Assembly (NCBI GenBank): GCA_946496415.1 | Contig: CAMMGP010000076.1 | Location: 1 to 6,315, forward strand | Source of the DNA: an uncultured Clostridia bacterium | GTDB taxonomy: Bacteria > Bacillota > Clostridia > Christensenellales > Aristaeellaceae | DNA length: 6,315 bases | Direction: 5' to 3' | Shown: one piece after another, positions 1 through 5,130 of the stretch | How positions within the stretch are numbered: position 1 is the first letter of the stretch | Layout: each line of letters opens with the position of its first letter | Position numbers and translations under genes: made by a program | Notes under the pieces: generated by a model | What the model saw: only the letters and a program-made list of their open reading frames with translations | Database searches by the model: none | What the model was told of the DNA's origin: nothing

Positions 1-666
1 GCTGTCGGGCCGCAGGCGCTCCGCCAACGCCTCAGCCACGCCCAGCGCCGCTCCGCGCTTTTCACGGCTGCCGGAAGCGGCGAGGAAAATCGCCGGCAGC
101 AGTATGGCGAGGTTCATCGTGCCCGTGCGCGCCCAGCCAACAAGGGCGGCGCCGGCGAGAAGGAGCGCCAGCGCGTATCCGCAAAACGTCAGCGCCGTCA
201 GCATTTTTGCCCGCCCCTTCGCCGTGCGCGCGAGGGCAAACAGCGCCCGGCCACCGTCCAACGGCAGGGCCGGGAGCAGATTGAAGGCGGCCAGCATGAT
301 GTGAAAGCGCATCAGTTCCGCGGCGAAGGCGGGGGAGAGCACGCGCCACCAGGCCAGCGCCGCCGTTGCCATCGCTCCCAGCAGGTTGGAAAGCGGCCCC
401 GCCAGCGAGACGCACAGCAGCTGACCGCGTCCCAGCCGGTAGGGGTTTTCCAGCGTCAAGGCGCCGCCGAAGGGCATCAGATCCAGCATTTCCACGCGCA
501 CGCGCGACAATCGGGCGGCCAGAAGATGCGCTCCTTCGTGGAGAAAAAGCGCCGTCAGCATGGCCGTCATCTCCGCGCGCGCTCCCAGGGCGTAGGAAAG
601 CGCCAGCATCAAAAGCGCCAGCGCGTGTACGCGCACGTTGGTGTTGCCGATAGAAAAACGCATCAT
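1..666 (-). CDS. spoIVFB: SpoIVFB, M50B intramembrane metalloprotease (3' end outside window)
   Basis: This is a site-2-type protease of the SpoIVFB family. In the family it sits in the outer forespore membrane and cleaves the pro-peptide of pro-sigma-K to start late mother-cell transcription. Read from the ATG at 666, 222 residues are visible without a stop before the left window edge. The zinc motif HEGAH is at residues 43-47 (H43, E44, H47). The second family motif, N-L-L-P-x-L-P-L-D-G-G, supplies the third ligand D137. From memory, the B. subtilis enzyme uses the same numbers (E44, D137). About six hydrophobic segments can be seen, as expected for the family. The start overlaps the stop of spoIVFA as ATGA. 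A second ATG follows at once (663-661), so the start is uncertain by one codon. The overlap implies coupled translation with spoIVFA, its usual partner. The family length is near 290 residues, so roughly 65 C-terminal residues, including the CBS-like part, lie outside. Confidence 0.93.
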   Translation of the reverse strand, partial: MMRFSIGNTNVRVHALALLMLALSYALGARAEMTAMLTALFLHEGAHLLAARLSRVRVEMLDLMPFGGALTLENPYRLGRGQLLCVSLAGPLSNLLGAMATAALAWWRVLSPAFAAELMRFHIMLAAFNLLPALPLDGGRALFALARTAKGRAKMLTALTFCGYALALLLAGAALVGWARTGTMNLAILLPAIFLAASGSREKRGAALGVAEALAERLRPDS

Positions 667-1715
667 GCCCCGATCAGCGGCGCGGGATCGATGATCTCAC
701 CCTCGCGGCGAACCTCAAAATAGACCCGCCCCGCCTCGCTGCGGGCGATGCCCTGCCCGCGCTCGACGCGCTCTCCGGCATGAACCGATGGCTCGAGCAG
801 ATAGGCGCAGACGGATTCCAGACCGTTGTCATGCTCGATCATCACGCCCCAGCCGCCGCCGGAGAGCTGCGTGGTGGCCACGACCGTGCCCGCCTCCGCC
901 GCCATGACCTCGGCGTCGGGCTCGCAGGCGAATTCCACCCAAGGCTGCTGCTCGTCAAAGCGCTTTTCCAGCGTTCCCTTCACGGGCTGCGCCAGTTCGC
1001 TCTTTCCAGAAAGGTCAAAAAACACCAGCATGGATTCGGGCATCAGGTCGCGCACGAAGGAGAGGCTGCCCAGAGACTCGTCCAGATTGATCTTCATCGT
1101 CAGGGCGCGTTCCACGCCCTCGACCGCCGCGCGCGTCCAGGGCGTATCGATGTTGCGCGCCGCCAGGAGCGCCAGCAGCAGCGCGCAGGCGATGGCGCTG
1201 TTGCGCAAAAGCCGCTCTCCAAAGGTCAGTCGCGGCTTTGCAGACCGACGTCTGTTTTTAAAACGCCCGCGAGAGCGCTTCGCGCGTTGCGATACGCGCC
1301 CTTTCGCGCTTTCCGCCGCCAGGGGAAGACTGAAGTCTGTATCTTTGACGGCGGCGATCCCCTCCAAGCACATCGGACTTTTCGCTTGCCGCGCCGCGCC
1401 GGAACAGGGCGCGGCGCTGTCCTCTCCGCGCCGCGGGCTCAGGAGCTTGCCGATGCGCGCCCTGCGCAGTGCCGCGGTCCTTTCCCGTCGGGCGGAGCGC
1501 TCCCGCGCCTTGCGTCCGGCGTCAGCCGTCCGTTCTTTCGCTTTTTCACCCAAGCCGTCAGCCTCGTTTTCTTGAACGAGTCCCCAGACGACGACCTCGC
1601 CCGCCTTTACTTTGGAGGCGCGCGCCTTCTTTGGCCCTCCCCGCTTCGCCTCTTCCCGCGCCGCGTCCGGCCCCGCGCCGGTGTGGATGATGAGCTTCGT
1701 GGTTTCCGTCTGCAT
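663..1715 (-). CDS. spoIVFA: SpoIVFA, M23/LytM-like regulator of SpoIVFB
   Basis: A 350-residue membrane protein encoded directly upstream of spoIVFB. It has a long basic N-terminal region (1-170, rich in R, K, A and E), one transmembrane segment (about 172-187, A-C-A-L-L-L-A-L-L-A-A) and an extracytoplasmic C-terminal LytM/M23-like domain (about 243-350). The domain keeps the fold signatures (G-W-G-V-M-I-E-H-D-N-G-L and V-Y-F-E-V-R-x-x-G-x-x-I-D-P) but has lost the zinc ligands: the usual A-H-L is A-Y-L and the usual L-H-F-E is V-Y-F-E. It is therefore probably a binding or scaffold module, as expected for SpoIVFA, which holds SpoIVFB in complex with SpoIVFA/BofA until cleaved by forespore-derived proteases. 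The start at 1715 has an AGGAGG at 1724-1729, 8 bases upstream. B. subtilis SpoIVFA is about 264 residues, so the N-terminal region here is unusually long. Identity rests on domain architecture and on the coupling to spoIVFB. Confidence 0.87.
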   Translation of the reverse strand: MQTETTKLIIHTGAGPDAAREEAKRGGPKKARASKVKAGEVVVWGLVQENEADGLGEKAKERTADAGRKARERSARRERTAALRRARIGKLLSPRRGEDSAAPCSGAARQAKSPMCLEGIAAVKDTDFSLPLAAESAKGRVSQRAKRSRGRFKNRRRSAKPRLTFGERLLRNSAIACALLLALLAARNIDTPWTRAAVEGVERALTMKINLDESLGSLSFVRDLMPESMLVFFDLSGKSELAQPVKGTLEKRFDEQQPWVEFACEPDAEVMAAEAGTVVATTQLSGGGWGVMIEHDNGLESVCAYLLEPSVHAGERVERGQGIARSEAGRVYFEVRREGEIIDPAPLIGA

Positions 1716-1739
1716 GCGCGTCCCCTCCTGTCAGGGGAC
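1716..1739 (-). promoter_or_regulatory. spoIVFA ribosome binding site inside a small hairpin
   Basis: AGGAGG (1729-1724 on the minus strand) lies 8 bases before the spoIVFA ATG and fixes that start. The same bases fall in a possible stem-loop in the mRNA: GTCCCC (1739-1734) pairs with GGGGAC (1725-1720) around an 8-base loop. The last two G of the Shine-Dalgarno sequence are in the stem and the rest is in the loop. The stem is only 6 bp, so real occlusion of the ribosome is uncertain. Confidence 0.4.
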
Positions 1740-1767
1740 TTTATGCGCAGGCGCGCGGCAAACAGAA
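1738..1767 (-). promoter_or_regulatory. possible sigma-E-like promoter of spoIVFA (weak)
   Basis: On the minus strand CATAAAGT (1745-1738) resembles the sigma-E -10 element CATACAnT. Fourteen bases upstream is TTCTGTTT (1767-1760), a poor match to the sigma-E -35. The box lies between the terminator of the upstream aminopeptidase gene and the spoIVFA ribosome binding site, where a promoter is needed. SpoIVFA/SpoIVFB are made under sigma-E in B. subtilis. The match could be chance, and the implied 5' leader would be very short. Confidence 0.22.
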
Positions 1768-1783
1768 CAGCGGTGGTCCCGCC

Positions 1784-1834
1784 AAAAACACTGCGCGCCG
1801 CGCCTGCGCCCGTGGGCGTAGAGGCGCGGCGCGC
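1784..1834 (-). terminator. intrinsic terminator after the M29 aminopeptidase gene
   Basis: A perfect 13-bp inverted repeat (1793-1805 with 1822-1834, arm GCGCGCCGCGCCT) encloses a 16-base loop that can itself pair further (GCGCCC with GGGCGT). Read on the minus strand, the stem is followed within three bases by five T (1788-1784). It begins 12 bases after the aminopeptidase stop. It would separate that gene from spoIVFA, so spoIVFA probably has its own promoter. Confidence 0.72.
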
Positions 1835-1845
1835 AAACGGGCGCG

Positions 1846-2961
1846 TCAGCGCAGGTTTTCCGGATCGAGCGCCTTCAACTCCGGCAGCACGAAGCGGCCG
1901 TCCTTGCGCACCAGCACGCCGTCGAACCAGATCTCGCCGCCGCCGTATTCCGGCGTCTGTATGCAGACCAGATCCCAGTGCAGCGCCGAGCGGTTGCCAT
2001 TGTCGCATTCATCGTAGCAGGCGCCGGGCGTGAAGTGAAAGCTGCCGAGGATCTTCTCGTCAAAAAGCGTGTTGTTCATCGCCCGGGTGATGTAGGGGTT
2101 GACGCCCAGGGCGAATTCGCCCACGTAGCGCGCGCCCGCGTCCCGATCGAAGATGCGCTCGGCCCGCGCGTTGTCGTTGCACTGCACGTCGACGATCCTG
2201 CCCTCGCGGAAGGTAAGGCGCATGTTCTCAAAGGAGAAACCCGCCTGCGTGGAGGGCGTGTTGTAGGCGACGACGCCGTTGACGCTCTCCCGCACGGGCG
2301 CGGTAAAGATCTCTCCGTCCGGGATGTTGACATGACCGGCGCAGGGAACGGCGGACATCCCCTTGATGGAGAAGGAAAGGTCGGTTCCCGGGCCGAGGAT
2401 GCGCACGCGGTCTGTGCGTTCCATCAGCGCCTTGAGCGGCTGCATGGCCGCCTCCATGCGGGAATAGTCCATCGTGCATACGTCGAAATAAAAGTCCTCG
2501 AAGGCTTCTGTGGACATCTCCGCCATCTGCGCCATGGCCGGCGTGGCGTCGCGCAGCACCACCCAGCGCGTCTTTGGCACGCGCAGTTGACCGTGGACGA
2601 TCTGCGTGTAGCGCGCGGCGCAGAGGTTCTGTTTTTCCGCCGGCACGTCAGACTGTTCCGCGCGATTGACCACGCCGGTCACGCCAATGTAAACCTGCAT
2701 GCGCTCCATGAGCGCGGCGTCGGCGCGGGCGCGCAGATCAAGTTGCTCCGCCGTGCAGTTCAAAAGCAGCGCGCGCTCGATTCCTGCGTCGCGCAGCCAG
2801 ACGAAGGGTTGGCCGCCGGCGCGATAAACTTCGGCCACCAGCGCCTTAACCAGTTCCGGATTGGCGTCCGTGGCCTGGATAAGAACGTTGTCGCCGCCGC
2901 GAACGTCCGTGGAAAAACAAACCAGCGTTTTCGCCAGCTTGTCGATGCGTGGATCGCGCAT
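1846..2961 (-). CDS. M29-family metallo-aminopeptidase (AmpS/AmpT type)
   Basis: A 371-residue cytosolic enzyme of peptidase family M29, which removes N-terminal residues from peptides using two metal ions. The family ligands appear in order with the right spacing: E217 (P-D-G-E), E282 (G-E-F-A-L-G), H309 (S-F-H-F), Y316, H328 and D330 (H-W-D). The family motif G-P-G-T-D-L is at 190-195. There is no signal peptide or membrane segment. I chose the ATG at 2961 because GAAAGGCGG lies about 7 bases upstream. A longer reading from 3000 would add 13 residues encoded by the terminator hairpin and is unlikely. The gene lies downstream of secG, with a strong terminator ending only 18 bases before its start and no visible promoter in between. 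It is followed by its own terminator. A housekeeping role in peptide turnover is likely; substrate preference cannot be read from the sequence. Confidence 0.93.
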   Translation of the reverse strand: MRDPRIDKLAKTLVCFSTDVRGGDNVLIQATDANPELVKALVAEVYRAGGQPFVWLRDAGIERALLLNCTAEQLDLRARADAALMERMQVYIGVTGVVNRAEQSDVPAEKQNLCAARYTQIVHGQLRVPKTRWVVLRDATPAMAQMAEMSTEAFEDFYFDVCTMDYSRMEAAMQPLKALMERTDRVRILGPGTDLSFSIKGMSAVPCAGHVNIPDGEIFTAPVRESVNGVVAYNTPSTQAGFSFENMRLTFREGRIVDVQCNDNARAERIFDRDAGARYVGEFALGVNPYITRAMNNTLFDEKILGSFHFTPGACYDECDNGNRSALHWDLVCIQTPEYGGGEIWFDGVLVRKDGRFVLPELKALDPENLR

Positions 2962-2979
2962 GGAAATACCGCCTTTCTC

Positions 2980-3014
2980 AAAAAAGGAAGAGGCCGCCAC
3001 AGGACGGCCTCTTC
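2980..3014 (-). terminator. intrinsic terminator after secG, in the leader of the aminopeptidase gene
   Basis: A perfect 10-bp stem (GAAGAGGCCG at 2987-2996 pairs with CGGCCTCTTC at 3005-3014) with an 8-base loop is followed on the minus strand by C and six T (2985-2980). It starts 13 bases after the secG stop. It ends immediately before the ribosome binding site of the aminopeptidase gene, so any transcript reaching that gene from the secG promoter must read through it. Confidence 0.88.
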
Positions 3015-3027
3015 ACAAAATGTCGAA

Positions 3028-3609
3028 TTATTCCGCAGCCGGAACTTCGGTGGGTTCTTCCGCGGCATCCTCAGCCGGGGCCTCGGTGGCCTCCGCGGCA
3101 GGCGCTTCCGTCGGCGCTTCGGTAGCCTCGACGGGTTCCTCGGTCACGTCCGTTGCGGGAACTTCCGTGGCCTCAGCCGTCTCCTCGGCGGGAGTTTCTT
3201 CGGCGGCGTCATCCGCGGTTTCGTCGGTCGCGGTCTCGTCCATCGAAGTCTCGTCGGTGTGCTCCTCAGCGGTGTGATCCGGGATGCCGTCGCCGTCGTG
3301 ATCGTGCTCAAGCTCTTCAGCCGTGTAGGTGGTATCGCCGGCCGCATCCGTGGTATCGGCGGGCGCGGTGCGCGCGGCGACGATGGTCGCGGCGATGGCG
3401 GCGACGATAAAGACGGCGGCGCCGATCTTAGTGATCCTCGCCATCTTGGCTTCATAACCCTTGGCCTTGTTCTTTCCAAAGAAGGTCTCCGCGCCGCCGG
3501 CAATGGCCCCCAAGCCCTGACGCTGACCCTGCTGCAAAAGCACCGCGATGATCAGCACGATGGAAATCAGAATCAGTACGATGTCAAGTATTACGGTCCA
3601 GGCGTTCAT
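3028..3609 (-). CDS. secG: SecG, preprotein translocase subunit with a long acidic C-terminal tail
   Basis: SecG is the small accessory subunit of the SecYEG channel and helps SecA-driven protein export. Residues 1-80 form a complete SecG: transmembrane segments at about 5-25 and 62-80, joined by the conserved cytoplasmic loop with L-L-Q-Q-G-Q-x-x-G-L-G-A-I-x-G-G-A-E, F-G-K-x-K-A-K-G and R-I-T-K. A normal SecG would stop soon after; this one continues for 113 more residues made almost only of E, T, A, P and D. The tail includes D-H-D-G-D-G-I-P-D at 103-111, a calcium-loop pattern. With the usual topology (both ends outside) the tail would lie on the outer face of the membrane. The frame stays open to a TAA just before a strong terminator, which argues against a frameshift. 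The start has AGGAGG at 3616-3621, 6 bases upstream, and a near-consensus promoter. The gene is divergent from the comEA-like gene. Confidence 0.95.
   Translation of the reverse strand: MNAWTVILDIVLILISIVLIIAVLLQQGQRQGLGAIAGGAETFFGKNKAKGYEAKMARITKIGAAVFIVAAIAATIVAARTAPADTTDAAGDTTYTAEELEHDHDGDGIPDHTAEEHTDETSMDETATDETADDAAEETPAEETAEATEVPATDVTEEPVEATEAPTEAPAAEATEAPAEDAAEEPTEVPAAE
3031..3369 (-). other. acidic Glu/Thr/Ala/Pro low-complexity tail of SecG with a DxDxDGxxD loop
   Basis: This segment encodes residues 81-193 of SecG. It is built from loosely repeated units such as T-E-A-P, A-E-E-T and P-T-E-V-P, with hardly any basic or hydrophobic residues. At 3277-3303 it encodes D103-H-D105-G-D107-G-I-P-D111, which fits the DxDxDGxxD calcium-binding pattern of dockerin, thrombospondin type 3 and EF-hand loops. 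Only one loop is present. The first part (87-130) is rich in T and D, the last part (139-193) in E, A and P. No family known to me explains it. Confidence 0.85.
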
Positions 3610-3649
3610 GGAATTCCTCCTATATTATCATCAAGCAAACTGCCAGAGT

Positions 3650-3678
3650 ATTATACCACGCTTTTTCCCCAAAGGCAA
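3650..3678 (-). promoter_or_regulatory. secG: sigma-A promoter of secG
   Basis: On the minus strand TTGCCT (3678-3673), a 17-bp spacer and a perfect TATAAT (3655-3650) are present. TGG directly before the -10 gives an extended -10 (TGnTATAAT). Transcription would begin near 3643, about 34 bases before the secG ATG, with AGGAGG at 3621-3616 in the leader. The A+T-rich stretch upstream (about 3680-3720) is shared with the divergent promoter of the comEA-like gene and could act as an UP element for either. Confidence 0.9.
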
Positions 3679-3743
3679 CCATGTTTTTCATATTTTCCCG
3701 AATTTCACAAGGATTTTTCGCGGTAAAGGCCGCGCGGCGGCGC

Positions 3744-3772
3744 TTGACCTGCGTCCGCGGCTGTGATACTAT
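3744..3772 (+). promoter_or_regulatory. sigma-A promoter of the comEA-like gene
   Basis: TTGACC (3744-3749), a 17-bp spacer and TACTAT (3767-3772) are present, with TGA directly before the -10 (extended -10). The predicted transcription start is near 3779, which leaves a leader of about 40 bases before the ATG at 3819. An in-frame ATG at 3771 lies inside the -10 and so cannot be the start on this transcript. Confidence 0.85.
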
Positions 3773-3818
3773 GAAAAAAAGTCGTTTTCCGGAGAACGCG
3801 GGTGGGGGAGGAAGAGCC

Positions 3819-4178
3819 ATGGATCGTGCCGGGGGCTGGGTGCTCGCCGCCGCGCTGGCGGCGCTTCTTCTGCTCTTTGGCTGGACGCACGCCGGGGCGT
3901 TCGGCCATGAGGAGCGCCTTGCGCCCATTGCCACCGTGGAGAATGCCGCCATCGAGGACGGCGGATATCTTCTCAACATCAACACGGCCAAAGTGCACGA
4001 GTTGGACACGCTGCCCGGCATTGGCGAAGTGCTCGCCGAGCGCATCGTCGCCTATCGAGAGGCGCACGGGCCGTTTGCCAGCGTGGACGAGCTCGACTAC
4101 GTTGAAGGCATCGGCGATGGCACGCTCGAACCGATCCGCCGCTTTCTGATCGCGCAGCAGCACTCAAACGCCAAATAG
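3819..4178 (+). CDS. comEA: ComEA-like membrane-anchored helix-hairpin-helix protein
   Basis: A 119-residue protein with one N-terminal membrane anchor (about 7-22, A-L-A-A-L-L-L-L-F) and a C-terminal ComEA-type tandem helix-hairpin-helix domain (about 51-112). The domain opens with L-L-N-I-N-T-A and has the hairpins L-P-G-I-G-E (65-70) and V-E-G-I-G-D (95-100), with A-Y-R-E-x-x-G-P-F-x-S-V-D-E-L between them, close to the family pattern. ComEA binds double-stranded DNA at the outer membrane face during natural transformation and passes it to ComEC, which is not in this window. The start at 3819 is set by GGGGGAGG, about 7 bases upstream, and by the promoter position. Classical Gram-positive ComEA is about 200 residues with an extra domain between anchor and HhH; here that domain is absent, so a general DNA-binding role is also possible. 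The 3' end overlaps the CAP gene by 15 bases, tail to tail. Confidence 0.82.
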   Translation: MDRAGGWVLAAALAALLLLFGWTHAGAFGHEERLAPIATVENAAIEDGGYLLNINTAKVHELDTLPGIGEVLAERIVAYREAHGPFASVDELDYVEGIGDGTLEPIRRFLIAQQHSNAK

Positions 4179-4970
4179 CTGCACCCAGTAGAGCACGCCG
4201 TCCGCCTCCCAGGCGCAAACGCCGATGCGCCCAAACCCCGCGCGCAGTATGTTGGCGCGATGACCATCCGAACTCATCCAGGCGGCCATCACACGGTCGG
4301 CGCTGTCGTGCCCTTTGGCGATGTTCTCGCCGCTGACCGCGGAGGAGACGCTCGACCAGTCGCTGCCGTCCGGCCGCGTATGGCTGAAGGATTGAACGAA
4401 CTCGCGGGCGCGCACAGCGGCGGCGCGGTTCAATTCCGCGTCCACGCGCAGCGCGCTCAGGCCGCGCGATGTACGCTCCAGGTTTGTCTGGCGAACGACC
4501 TCCTCCGCGAGGGAGGCGATGTTGCTGCCGGAGGCCTGCGTCGGCTGCGGCGTTGGCTTCTCGGTAGGAACTTCGGTCGGCATTGGCGTCGGCTCCGGTG
4601 TCGGCGCGGCGGTCGCGGGAATGGGTGTTGCGACGGCGGTCTGTTCCGGCGTCTGCGCCGTGGGCGTCGCGTCAACGCTCCCCGCCTCGACGCGAACGCA
4701 GCCATCAGAGCAGCGCAACTGCGCCGCGTAGTCGCCCGCTTCCTGCGTGTACCAGAGGGGGACGTCGAAACTGCCGTCGATGCCGCGCACGGAACTCACC
4801 AGCACCGGCCAGCCGTCGCGGTAAACGGTCAGCGTCGCTTCCGGACAGTCGCAGCCCGTCCACCGCAGCGCGAGGCGTCCGTTTTCCAACCGCGCATCCA
4901 GCGCGGGTTCGGCCAGCGCCACAGTCGCGCAGAAAAGCAGAAGCAGCAGGCATACAAGCGTTCGTTTCAC
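4164..4970 (-). CDS. secreted CAP-domain (SCP/PR1, YkwD-like) protein
   Basis: A 268-residue exported protein. It has a signal peptide at 1-20 (K-R, hydrophobic core, A-L-A before E21), a small beta-rich-looking domain at 21-99 with four cysteines (C40, C42, C87, C91), a Pro/Thr/Glu linker at about 101-147, and a CAP domain at 150-268. The CAP signatures are clear: S-H-T-R-P-D-G-S (H197), G-E-N-I-A-K-G (E215), W-M-S-S-D-G-H-R-A-N-I-L (H237), I-G-V and Y-W-V-Q-L-F-G. H197, E215 and H237 are the conserved cavity residues. Bacterial YkwD-type CAP proteins are common in endospore formers, but their biochemical role is mostly unknown. The start is GTG at 4970: AAAGGAG lies 9-10 bases upstream, and the signal peptide begins exactly there. 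The nearby ATG at 4980 is in another frame. I do not recognise the N-terminal cysteine domain; it may form two disulfides outside the cell. A near-consensus promoter drives the gene. Confidence 0.93.
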   Translation of the reverse strand: MKRTLVCLLLLLFCATVALAEPALDARLENGRLALRWTGCDCPEATLTVYRDGWPVLVSSVRGIDGSFDVPLWYTQEAGDYAAQLRCSDGCVRVEAGSVDATPTAQTPEQTAVATPIPATAAPTPEPTPMPTEVPTEKPTPQPTQASGSNIASLAEEVVRQTNLERTSRGLSALRVDAELNRAAAVRAREFVQSFSHTRPDGSDWSSVSSAVSGENIAKGHDSADRVMAAWMSSDGHRANILRAGFGRIGVCAWEADGVLYWVQLFGV

Positions 4971-4985
4971 GGAATTGCATCTCCT

Positions 4986-5013
4986 TTGTCATGAAATTGG
5001 AACAAGTTACAAT
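4986..5013 (+). promoter_or_regulatory. probable rightward promoter of the kinase-like gene
   Basis: TTGTCA (4986-4991), a 16-bp spacer and TACAAT (5008-5013) face the kinase-like gene. The -10 is formed by the left arm of the palindrome. Transcription would start near 5020 and give a leader of about 110 bases. The -35 overlaps the ribosome binding site region of the CAP gene. Box quality is good, but the -10 could be a by-product of palindrome symmetry with the opposite promoter. Confidence 0.5.
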
Positions 5014-5024
5014 AAAATTGTAAC
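5006..5024. repeat. perfect palindrome GTTACAAT-AAA-ATTGTAAC, operator-like
   Basis: Two 8-base arms (5006-5013 and 5017-5024) form a perfect inverted repeat around AAA. Each arm contains TACAAT on one strand: the left arm is the -10 of the rightward promoter and the right arm is the -10 of the CAP promoter. A dimeric regulator bound here would block both genes. No regulator gene is in the window and I do not recognise the operator family with certainty. The alternative is that it merely reflects two facing -10 boxes. Confidence 0.8.
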
Positions 5025-5045
5025 AATTAAGCCAAAGAATGTCAA
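5017..5045 (-). promoter_or_regulatory. near-consensus sigma-A promoter of the CAP gene
   Basis: On the minus strand TTGACA (5045-5040), exactly 17 bp and TACAAT (5022-5017) are present, with TGT before the -10 (extended -10). Transcription would begin near 5010, about 40 bases before the GTG start. It is one of the strongest-looking promoters in the window. Its -10 lies inside the palindrome, so it may be repressed under some conditions. Confidence 0.9.
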
Positions 5046-5130
5046 GGAAAATTGTGCAATTCCCATAAATTTCCAGCGCTGCCAGCCTTTGCCAACTTGC
5101 CAAGATCCTCGCAAGCAAGGAGAAACATCA

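Noticed and set aside
780..2033. Long plus-strand open frame of 417 codons
   Set aside because: It runs antisense to spoIVFA and the aminopeptidase gene, whose products have clear family motifs. Its product is arginine/proline/alanine-rich, as expected of a shadow frame in high-G+C DNA, and it lacks a recognisable domain.
2962..3000. N-terminal extension of the aminopeptidase from an ATG at 3000
   Set aside because: The 13 extra residues would be encoded by the secG terminator hairpin and T-tract, and the internal ATG at 2961 has its own ribosome binding site.
3028..3369. Frameshift creating an artificial SecG tail
   Set aside because: The tail keeps a consistent acidic composition to a stop located just before a strong terminator. 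The alternative frames give Arg/Pro-rich shadow products.
1978..3726. Plus-strand open frame of 582 codons across the aminopeptidase and secG genes
   Set aside because: It crosses two real minus-strand genes, a terminator and the secG promoter. The G/R/V-rich product is the mirror of the acidic SecG tail and of E-rich coding sequence, not a gene.
3729..3738. Ten-base palindrome GCCGCGCGGC upstream of the comEA -35
   Set aside because: Short self-complementary GC strings are common in such DNA, and nothing around it suggests an operator.
3681..3818. Longer comEA start (ATG at 3681 or 3771)
   Set aside because: Both lie at or upstream of the predicted transcription start. The ATG at 3771 overlaps the -10 box, while 3819 has GGGGGAGG and begins directly before the membrane anchor.
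4457..4731. Repetitive-looking stretch (CGGTCGGC-like units) as a possible repeat array
   Set aside because: It encodes the Pro/Thr/Glu linker of the CAP protein. The repetition is explained by biased amino acid composition, with no regular spacers as in a CRISPR array.
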